This document shows, piece by piece, positions 56,101 through 64,000 of a DNA stretch of 64,000 nucleotides. Position numbers and translations under genes: made by a program. The stretch comes from Halichondria panicea. Lineage: Eukaryota > Porifera > Demospongiae > Suberitida > Halichondriidae. The notes beneath the pieces were generated by a model that saw only the letters and a program-made list of their open reading frames with translations, was not told the origin of the DNA and did no database searches. The DNA lies in assembly GCF_963675165.1 (NCBI RefSeq), contig NC_087381.1, positions 7,348,419-7,412,418 on the forward strand, in the 5' to 3' direction. Each line of letters begins with the position of its first letter. Position 1 is the first letter of the stretch.

Positions 56101-57294
56101 ATTGACGATTTGAATGGCGATGCTGTGGGAGTGTTCACTAACCTGCCTCCAAGATGTGTCCGTAAGTGATAGTATGACAAATGTTGTGTATACTAGCTAT
56201 TATAATTATACGAGTACAGTACATTATTTCCCTAGCACAGTACCACATGCACATTTACATACCTTGTACATGCACATAGACGCGCATGCGCGCACACGCA
56301 CACACACACACGCAGTTATCAACGTCGTTCGAGTCAACGACACTGTGATTGGAGACCCCCTCATGACCGTTCCCCTCTATGTTCAAAACAAGTCAGTCAT
56401 AATGCCGCTGGGGGATAACGATCTTATTCATCTCTGTTTCGAAGTTCATGGCAATTCAGACGCGTACTTTAACCTTGTGAGTGACGATTGTGTCAGTGTC
56501 AATGCTCACTACCAACAAATTGCTGCTGGGGAAGATATAAACATTGTTGATGATATTTCAGTTCGAGCAGTTGCTAGCGACGGGTCTTGTCACAATATCA
56601 CAGTGCTGCTGGATCAGTGTACAGCTACAGTGGACGGTGTGGTGATTAATAATATGTATTCGATGAACAATATTATGGTGAGAAAGTATCCTTCCAGAGT
56701 GCGTATAGCTGTTCCAAACTGCGGCTCTGCTAGAGGATTGGTCATGTGGGTCATGTGTCAGACGCAAACTTTCTGGAGCACCGATCGTACTAACGCTGAT
56801 GGAACCGAATTCACTTTCCAAGGAGAAGCAATTCGTTTTGTGGTTGCCCGCGGACTGAATCTCCGTGAAGAATCACACGGTATTCTCGGTGAGTTAGTGT
56901 ATAATCGTACGTAGATTGTGATCACTGATTAAATTATACTCTTACTCTTTCCACAGGCCAATTCTGGAATATCCCTATCCAAGTGGTGCCTTATAGCGGA
57001 CCTTTCACAGAGCCTCAAGTCGAAGATGACGTTGCCACCTTCAGCGTAATTATCAATTCCCCAGGCGATTCCCCTAGGCAATTTATTGCCTGGTTGCGAT
57101 TCCCTAGCTGGGAATACGAAAGACGAATGTATTGTCTGTATGCCGGAGATGGGCACGCTGGTAGTGTGTATGAGGTGCCGGCTGGTCCTGCTAATGGACC
57201 CGTGATCGAGGGAATTTACACAAACTATATTGTTTCTGGACAGTTCGAAACCGATTTTGAGTACAATCAATTCGATTCTAATATGTGTTTGTAG
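47920..57294 (+). CDS. Gene 4: secreted protein with five Calx-beta, seven CCP and ITIH-C-like end
   Basis: Exons: 47920-47971 (signal peptide MERLLLSLAIFLISTSA), 50018-50164 (Cys-rich), 50698-51126 (Calx-beta 1), 51190-51378 + 51425-51652 (2), 51731-52123 (3), 52172-52324 + 52373-52597 (4), 52659-52802 + 53159-53374 (5), CCPs 53666-53851, 53937-54152, 54280-54495, 54648-54863, 55253-55471, 55631-55849, 55943-56161, then 56316-56888 and 56957-57294. All introns are phase 1 with GT/AG ends and the joined frame is open, about 1,525 aa. CCPs show the usual four Cys and a closing Trp-like or Pro-rich strand (e.g. VATYACDAGFFLDLSLGG). No transmembrane segment is seen, so it is probably secreted or matrix-bound. 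It is the intact mirror copy of gene 3 and has a second terminal cassette downstream. Intron 1 holds an hAT-like MITE with a LINE fragment, intron 2 a second MITE. Confidence 0.87.
48507..49064 (+). pseudogene. C-terminal part of a retrotransposon protein, nuclease-like
   Basis: About 186 codons open from the truncation point to a TAA at 49,064: LTADLLSEVCNNVCTEPEL, then GARLDIAANGVWGG and TYFDVRVFNPHA, YHKHEQIKKRAYEQRI, SATGGLAREATTFYKRLA and SLLRSSIQAIRGSRSS. The spaced acidic residues in ARLD ... DVRV resemble the core of PD-(D/E)xK (restriction-like) endonucleases, known downstream of reverse transcriptase in some LINE clades. The polymerase itself is missing. The frame has no stops, so the insertion is young. 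Confidence 0.6.
48508..49190 (+). mobile_element. 5'-truncated non-LTR retrotransposon with poly(A) tail
   Basis: A 683-bp insertion ending in about 14 A residues and flanked by a target duplication that includes TTTCGCGCT (48,499-48,507 and 49,191-49,199) inside MITE b. Truncation at the 5' end, a poly(A) tail and a target duplication of variable length are the signature of LINE insertion by target-primed reverse transcription. Confidence 0.78.
50246..50635. mobile_element. hAT-like MITE c (390 bp)
   Basis: Starts CAGGTGCGTATAGCCAGG, ends CCTGGCTACGCCCCTG, flanked by ATATT at 50,241-50,245 and 50,636-50,640. In gene 4 intron 2. A GC-rich inner segment (TTTCGGCGCTGCGCGG) is shared with MITEs b and d. 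Confidence 0.7.
52896..53157. repeat. Interrupted (CA)n tract at the Calx-beta 5 splice acceptor of gene 4
   Basis: CA dinucleotides with CCCACA and CATCCACATGCACCCAC interruptions, ending in ACACACAG directly before the exon at 53,159. Same position as the tracts at 3621, 26,241 and 37,525. The interruptions make this the most complex of the set. Confidence 0.93.
54864..55252. other. Longest CCP-to-CCP intron of gene 4
   Basis: 389 bp between the fourth and fifth CCP exons, AT-rich, with no ORF or repeat recognised. Confidence 0.5.
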
Positions 57295-57560
57295 TTGAAC
57301 CTTTCAATTTACTGTTTAACATTTTTTCGATGGTAACACTTGTAGTTATGTACTAGAACTTTTTATAGCTAGTCTATAATAGTATTATTGAATTACGTAT
57401 GCTGTGTGGTGTGTGCTTCAATGATATTGCTTTCTCCTAAATCGTACTTGCGCAGGCGCTTGTGCATCTCTTATATTCGTGCACTGTTGTGTGTGTACGA
57501 TTGTATGGTACTCACAATCCACACACTATATATGTATATATTTCTCATGCATTTCTACAG

Positions 57561-58613
57561 TTACCTTGATGACAGTCAACGATACCGTATCTGGAGATCC
57601 TCTCTTCTCCGTGCCACTAAACGTGCCCGACAAGACTTTGATCATGAATGTTGGAGAGAACGACCCTATTAATCTATGCTTTGAGGTGCACGGTGACGAT
57701 GGTGGTTTGTTCAACCTTGTCAGTGATGCTTGTGTCAGCGTGAATGCTCGCTACGCTAGAGTTATACCAAATGAGGATATCAACATCATTGACGCTATAT
57801 ACGTGCGAGCTACAGATGCAAATGGAACTTGTAGGAATATTGAAGTTTCCCTGGACCAGTGCAGTGCATCTATTGATAACGTCACTGTCACGGATTATAT
57901 GAATGCTGGAATAACTGTTCGAAGGTTTCGTAATCGTGTGAGGATCGTGGTTTCCAACTGTGCCGATATCGATCTTGTGATGTGGGTGTCATGTCTGAAC
58001 ACAACCTTCTGGAGCAGAGCAAGCACTGACGAGAATGAAATCATTTTCCATGCTAATAATATTCGGTTCGTGATTGCTAGAGGACTGGACCTTGCTGAAC
58101 GGTCGCACGGATTGCTGGGTGAGTAGGAATTATAGTATCTATGTATAGTTATAATAGGTATAATTATAGGGGTATAGAAAGATGGTAATCTACAGTCATG
58201 TGGGTGATTTACGATGTGTAAAAGTGTTGATTGATATGGTATGTTTCTGATAGTGCAATAATTATTATTTTCATTGTGCAGGTCAATTCTGGAACGTCCC
58301 TATCCAAGTACAGCCCTACACTGGACCTGTGCAGGATGGAGTCAACAGCGACGGCTACTATGTCGTAACCACCAACCATCCCAACGAGCCGCCGCGATCT
58401 TTCGTTGGCTGGCTCTGGCCTCTAACCTGGGAGTACAAAATGGAGTACTGTCTCTATGCTGGACAAAACCAGGCCGCTCCTCTGTACGAGATCCTCGACG
58501 ATACTGTTAATAGTCCGGTGATATTCGGGGAGTACACTGACTACATAGTGGACTCACCGTACGCCACTGACTTCAGCTACAGCCATTTCGAGGAGTCCAG
58601 ATGTGCAGCCTAA
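57561..58613 (+). CDS. Gene 4 distal terminal cassette (ITIH-C-like), two exons
   Basis: Exons 57561-58118 (acceptor TTTCTACAG, phase 1) and 58282-58613 (ending FEESRCAA and a stop). The same plan as the proximal cassette: VNDTVSGDPLFSVPLNV, INLCFEVHGDDGG, VSVNARYARV, DLVMWVSCLNTTFW and RSHGLLG/QFWNVPIQV. The entry phase equals that of 56316-56888, so the last CCP exon (ending 56,161) can join either in frame; using this one gives about 1,518 aa. It has no signal peptide or start codon of its own. It is best read as an alternative 3' end of gene 4 produced by tandem duplication and divergence; a separate gene is less likely. Confidence 0.77.
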
Positions 58614-58640
58614 CACAACTTTTATGCAATAATTGTGTGT

Positions 58641-59251
58641 ATAGATTTTAGTCGAAAAAACTACAAAATTAACAATTAGTTTGTACATGAGTGAATGTGA
58701 GTAATGCTATAATTATTCTGATGAACGTTTGAATCATTATTATAAAATTGTTTCATGATCATGTGAGTGTATGGTTAGCTATTCATTAAGTAATTATACT
58801 AAGTATTATAATTATTGTTTGTCAAGATCTGTTAGTCCATATAATTTGCATTTCATGGCGCTTTACGGTACACGAAGTGAGTAGACAGCAAAATATTGAC
58901 GTAGATCAAACGTTTATTTAGTATTGTCTATACGTAACATGCACTGTTTGGTTATACCTACAGGCTCCACCAGAGCATGATGTGTTGATACAGGGCAATG
59001 CTAAAACAACCCATTAGCCAACACAAATAATTTTGCAAGAAAGCATAATGTTATTTTGGTCCTCTGATAACCCATAATATTATTCTTATCTCTTCTTATT
59101 AAAGTGACTAACACAGTAGATCTAGCTACTGAAAGCTTTAACTTCCTGCACATGACAAATACCTGGTATATAGAATAGTTATGGATAGAGCTGCTTTCAC
59201 AGTATAAATCTAGATAGATAGTGTATACAGCAGGGAAAAAAGCAAACCAGA
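58641..59251. other. Spacer between genes 4 and 5
   Basis: Mirrors 18,337-18,830 and 16,746-17,200 (segments with GACGTAGATCAAACGTTTA and AATGCTAAAACAACCCATT). It must contain the gene 5 promoter, but no TATA box or other element could be assigned with confidence. Confidence 0.45.
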
Positions 59252-59836
59252 ATGGGAGTTTCAAATCAGCTCCTACTGACATTATTGATCACCGATCACC
59301 TTGCTCATTTCCACTTCTGCTGGTAAGACATGCACAATAGCTATAGATCTATATCTATTATAATATTATTTTTGCAGCCCAGGCTCAATTCAGAGGATGC
59401 TTCACTGATCCTGACTGTACTGCTGCTTTGGCACCTTCTTCCAATGCTGAGGACTGTTGTGTCAATAATAATGAAGGACTGTATTACGATAATGGTGGTC
59501 AATGCTAGTGCATAGGTAAGTGTTAATTTTTGGCTTGGAATGTTTGCGAGCATCAGATAATTATGCGAATGTTGCAAGCGTGATCACTTCCAATAACAAA
59601 ACCTATTGTGATCCCTGCCAGAATGCAATTATTTATAGTTATATCGCAAAGGGTCAAACTTTCAGTAGATTTGTGGTTTCACCAGCATATAATATTCTAA
59701 TACGGTAACTGATAAAGGACAGTTTTTACATCACGTAAAACGCCTCACTCCTACTTATTATCGATCTCTTATTCTTCGATTCCAGGCCCTTAAGTTAGTC
59801 TGAAGTTCATATACATCGGTGTGCAATGTGCAAGCG

Positions 59837-59881
<45 letters not shown>

Positions 59882-62192
59882 CATGTGTGTGTAAACTGCT
59901 ATAGCTGTTGCAAAATAATGTGAGTTACAGGTATGCCTGTAGTTTTGCTTGTTATTGCAGCCTTTTCAGTAGAGTGCATAGCAAAACTTGTCCATGGAGT
60001 GTTGCTACTCTACTTAGTGATTATAGTTACCTCTGTACATCTGCATTAGAACGCTTCTAGCTATTGGTAGCTGCAAAAATGAGAAGAGAGCTGCAAGGCT
60101 CTATATACTGTACTGATGCAGCAGCCATTAATTATACTTTTGGCACCCTTTTTAGCATCAATGATGGCCAATTATTTCCCACTCTTTGAGTTTCCATCTG
60201 AATACGTACGTTTATCTCTACTGCATATGTAGCTTTGACACATTCATCAAGCTTTTATGTCACTGTACAGTGTACGGCTTTGGCTCGGACTCCTTCACTA
60301 GACCAGAGGCCTAATTTCCTTACAATGTTCCATTTGCAAACTTCAAGGGTATATATAGGTCAGAGTGTTGTTTCTCTACCTCTCAACCCTGGCGGAACTA
60401 CCTCTATCACCTTCCAAGCAGACAGAGTGGCATTGGAACCAGATGAGACTTTTGTGTTGGAGTTGGCACTGCTTAATGTGGCCAATGTTAACTGAGCACT
60501 TTTTGATTCATCTTAATTTGCCAAATGTTTTTTTTCGGAGTAGGCAGGAGTTCATTATACAGGAAAGCACTGGTAAAAAAAATTATGCAAATTATGCAAT
60601 TCTGATTAATTTTATTATTAGCCTTCGTTTTTCGGCTGAGAGAGAGTGATGAAGTTGTGGATGAGGATGATGGCTTCATCCCCATTGAGGTGACAGTGGC
60701 CAATGAGGTAGAACTGGCCTCCGATATCTCACTAGTTCTGACACCAATGATCGCTCCTGAAGATTTTACACCTCTATCAACTACCAGACCAATTGCAAAA
60801 GCTAACACTAGTAAGCTGTAAGGTTTCTTTATAATTATTTAATTCACTCTGACCATAGTTCCAGGCAAGATAGATTTCTTTGCTACACCCATCACACTGA
60901 ATTTTATGGCTGGTGGGGAGATTCTTTTGGCTGGAGATGCATTGATATTTGATGACCTGATTGACGAAGCCTTAGAGTATTTTGTTTTTCTTTTAACTTT
61001 TCAAGATCCCGATAATGTGCCACCATTAGCTTTAATTGAAAGCAATGGTGGCGATACAATTCGCATCGACATTATAGACAACGATGGTGAGTTAAAGCAT
61101 ATCATGCGTGTAGTGAGCCTTGAACAGAAAGAAAGTTGTCCATATCGGTACCTTCACTCATCCTACATAATACACACAAGTGCACGTTCGTATGAAGCAT
61201 TTTCTAATATACATGCAATAAATCGTGTATACAGATATCTTTATTGGGTTTGCTCTACCAAGTACAACGTATCCAGAGGTAGAAAGTGATCACCAAATTC
61301 AAATTATCAAAGGAGCAGGAAATGTCACTGAAAAAACCATCAGCTTTGTGGTTCAAACTGCTCCAGAGGGACTTGGAACTGCAACTCCCTCAACTAACGG
61401 AGAGGACAACGATTTCTTTATTCCATCATCAAGTTTCCTATCAATAGGACCAGAGGAAACTGAAACATTCGTAACAGGTTTGACTATATTTGCGGACAAT
61501 CTGCCTGAGGTAACAGAAGTTGCTCAACTCAGACTAAGTCTGCCCACTGATGGAATGTTCCCAGAGTTTGAGACCCTTCCCCAATACCCTGAATTCTTCA
61601 TCATTATTGAAGATGATGACCGTGAGTTATTATATTAGTACAGTATATTATTTTAGTAATAATAAATTGAAACTTTTCAGCATTTCGCATTGGCTTCGAG
61701 AACACCTCGTACATAGTTAACAAAGGGATTGGATTTCTGGAAGTGTGTGTGAGATTGTTTGAACCTCCAGAGGAAGATTCAATAGTAGAATTAACCATCG
61801 ATATTGGGGTTGAAACTGTACAAGGCTCAGCAGGTATTGTGTGTAGAGATGCTGTTACAACACTGTCTATTGCATTCTGTTTGATTCACAGATGGAAGTG
61901 ACTATACGGAAAGGACTGGACCCCGTGATGCCCATTTTGTAAGCTTTAGCGATATGTTTCGTCGGAGTTGCATCATGGTTCAGATAGAAAATGATACTCG
62001 TTACGAATTTGAAGAGCAGTTTTCTCTTCGATTTATTGAGGTTGAAGGCACTACTTTACCTAGTACCCTTGTACTCGATCCATCTGTCAGTAACAACAAT
62101 TTTGGACAATAAAGGTAAAATGATGAATGTACTGCATGTATGAACAGTATATGCTATTGGAATGTTTGCTAACCAAGTACCAAGATGTATCC
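59252..62192 (+). pseudogene. Gene 5: decayed mirror copy of gene 2, 5' half
   Basis: Exon remnants: 59252-59322 (signal peptide; GATCACC is duplicated in tandem and shifts the frame), 59378-59515 (Cys-rich; TAG at 59,506-59,508 in the closing Cys-rich motif), 60271-60572 (Calx-beta 1; TAA at 60,312, a deletion of about 40 codons after NFKG, TGA at 60,493), 60622-60810 + 60859-61086 (Calx-beta 2, open), 61235-61621 (3, open, three codons shorter), 61681-61833 + 61892-62114 (4; second exon lacks 2 nt). Calx-beta 5 and the first CCPs are missing; 62147-62192 is the tail of a CCP exon (AIGMFANQVPRCIR) with its donor. The order matches gene 2, not gene 4, supporting the extended palindrome. Not functional as it stands. 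Confidence 0.83.
59839..59879. repeat. (TG)n tract in gene 5 intron 2
   Basis: About 20 TG units; inverse counterpart of the CA tract at 13,290-13,331 in gene 2 intron 2. Surrounding sequence (59,820-60,240) is the mirrored GCCTCGGTG-type repeat. Confidence 0.88.
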
Positions 62193-62828
62193 GTAAGTCA
62201 AGCGGTTAAGTAATGCTACCCAGCCTGTTATCCCTTTACCAGTCAAATTGTTGTAAATTTTACAACAATCTGGGAAGGAGCGTGTTATCAACTTGTGAAT
62301 GTTGCATGATATTGGATTCTGTGGCAGATTGGATAGTATCATGAAGCGATTATCCTTTGAAGTTCTGCTGAGCTGTTCAATTAGGACACTTAAAAAAAAA
62401 GGTTTAAAACAAGCTATACAGCATGTAGAACTGAGTAGTATCCATTGGCAGACCCTCTGGACTATCTTGGTAGCCATAGAATATTTTCGAAGAGGAAGCA
62501 GCAAGCCATTTGTGTACACAGGCACTTCACAAGTGGACACAAGCTCTACAATAGTCTACATGCTTGCTAAGCAGCTTAGTTGACCAGAGTGCAGCTTTTA
62601 GAGGCCACACATACTTCCATCGAGGCAGCAGCAAGGCATAAAATCGATGGTTAGTTTGTGCACAGCATTGACCCACGCCCATCTCTACAAGCCATAGCCA
62701 CTTCATTGGGGGCGGCGATAACATCAAGCTAATTTGGTGGGTTGGGCTCAGATGCAAACTAAAGTGATGCAAACTAAAGTGATGGAACTGTTCCAGGTTC
62801 CAGATTGTGTGCGGCTGACCTGTAAAGG
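62193..62828. other. Unassigned insertion replacing CCP exons of gene 5
   Basis: No homology to the family. One plus-strand open stretch, 62,299-62,583, has residues such as RTLKKKGLKQAIQHVEL and FVYTGTSQVDTSS and no recognised domain. Probably a transposon remnant. Direction and function are unknown. Confidence 0.35.
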
Positions 62829-63578
62829 CAGTGGCGTATCCAGCTAGGGGCTCAGGGTGCTCAAGCACCCCCCTAAGCTTAACATTAATTACTGCAACTT
62901 ACTGGATAGCTGGGAGCTGAGCCTGAGCTTGCACTACAGAGCTAGCTAGAGCTCGCAGAAGAGTTTTATACTGTTGGAGACCACACCCTTCAGATATCCA
63001 AGTTTCCTGAGCATGCGTACTGTGACTTATTAATACCACAAAAATTAATAGTACAAGCCAAGAGTCTGCATCAGGAGGTTGTTCCCTGTCAGTGTCTATA
63101 TAATTCAGAAAGCACCAGCAGAGGACTAGAAACTAGACTACGAGGTAGAGGACAAAGAATCTTAAACAATGGTTTTGATACAGATTTTCTTGGTGATATA
63201 CATGTAGTATAATTATTGTGCACTCTGCCTGTCACTAGCTGCTCAGCAGAGAGGCCGTCTTTCAGTGGTCTGAAGAGAATAAAGACAGCAGTACAATCAC
63301 ACACAGAACGATCGACTAACTGGACTAACTTCTACACATACACCATAACATACCTGTAGATAGTGATAATAGCTATAGAGATGAGTCAATTGTAGCATAT
63401 AATACTCTATCTATGGTTGTAGGCAATGCATGGTAGAGTTGATATCATTGTGACTGTTCTTTATCAAGGTGTCGCAGTAGAGGTGGGTGTGGCTTCCGGT
63501 GCGTGGGCTGACCTCAAAAATTTCGCGCTGTCGCGCGACCTGAGCACTCTCCTACTGATATTCCTAGAAACGCCACTG
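62829..63578. mobile_element. hAT-like MITE d (750 bp)
   Basis: Starts CAGTGGCGTATCCAG, ends TAGAAACGCCACTG, flanked by AAAGG at 62,824-62,828 and 63,579-63,583. Internal TTTCGCGCTGTCGCGCGAC is shared with MITEs b and c. It sits inside gene 5. Confidence 0.7.
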
Positions 63579-63703
63579 AAAGGGGTATATAATTATAGTG
63601 AGTGAATACTAATGGTGGATGATGATGTATAATTTTTGTCCAGCATGTTACAGGACTGTTCCCTTGATTCTGCTTATGTATTATTATAACGTACTTCTTT
63701 CAG

Positions 63704-64000
63704 TGGTTGAGTGTCTTCTTCATTCTCAATGGTAGCATTTCCTATTCTCCTGACATGGATGCCACTTACAGCTGTGACACTGGATACTTCTTGGATGTGT
63801 CTCAGGGTAGCAGAGTGAGAACTTGCACGTATAATTATGATCCAATAGACTCAATGGGAGTGTGGAGTGGACAGGAGCCTCGCTGTGTTAGTACGTCATT
63901 GAAATAATTATACTAAAAAGATAACTACGAGCGTTCATTGATGTTGTATGCAAGTATACAGTGTGAAGACCTGTCACCTCTTGGGAATGGATCCATCTTG
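63704..64000 (+). pseudogene. Gene 5, CCP exons at the right edge (partial)
   Basis: 63704-63890 is a CCP exon (NGSISYSPDMDATYSCDTGYF ... VWSGQEPRCV in pieces) with an acceptor TTTCAG and donor GTACGT; its first codons (VECLL) are one frame off from the rest. The next CCP starts near 63,955 (QCEDLSPLGNGSIL) and runs off the window; its acceptor has changed from GCAGG to GCAAG compared with pseudogene L, moving the junction by one base. It probably belongs to gene 5, continuing the gene 2-like order, and is non-functional. Confidence 0.65.

Noticed and set aside
62299-62583. 94-aa plus-strand ORF in the gene 5 insertion
   Set aside because: No recognisable domain, no splice context, and an overlapping minus-strand ORF of similar length; left as unassigned.

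Overview
The window looks like AT-rich animal DNA, most likely from a demosponge (inference; no species marker was searched). The evidence is multi-exon genes with GT-AG introns almost all in phase 1, extracellular Calx-beta and sushi (CCP) domains, and many transposon families (Penelope-like, Ty3/gypsy, MULE, TTAA-type, hAT-like MITEs). No tRNA, rRNA or CRISPR array was recognised.

The core is one family of cell-surface/secreted genes. Each starts with a signal-peptide exon, then a small Cys-rich exon, five Calx-beta domains and three to seven CCP modules. There are two kinds of end. The membrane type has a transmembrane helix and a short tail with tyrosine motifs. The secreted type has a two-exon C-terminal module resembling the inter-alpha-trypsin-inhibitor heavy-chain C-terminus.

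Layout, left to right. 5-698 (-): start of gene 1, running off the left edge. 967-16,745 (-): gene 2, membrane type, complete and open (about 1,037 aa), with a Penelope-like element between identical 1.1-kb direct repeats in one intron. 16.1-18.3 kb: a local inverted repeat with orphan 5' exons. 19,692-31,046 (-): gene 3, secreted type, with two frameshifts. 32.5-36.66 kb (-): truncated membrane-type pseudogene. 36.66-36.84 kb: palindrome centre. 37.57-39.82 kb (+): mirror pseudogene. 40,452-47,043: gypsy-like element holding four further elements. 47,920-58,613 (+): gene 4, secreted type, complete, mirror of gene 3. 59,252 to the right edge (+): gene 5, decayed mirror of gene 2.

The whole window is therefore a nested inverted duplication centred near 36.75 kb, with homologous genes on opposite strands at mirrored positions. 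Insertions present in one arm and absent from the other date events relative to the duplication. Genes 3 and 4 each carry two consecutive terminal cassettes, both with a matching splice phase and their own stop codon, which could give alternative C-termini. One Calx-beta intron ends in a long (CA)n tract that runs straight into the splice acceptor in every paralogue where it can be seen.

Paired membrane and secreted forms of the same ectodomain in a rapidly rearranging cluster suggest a recognition, adhesion or aggregation gene complex. That role is inferred from architecture only.
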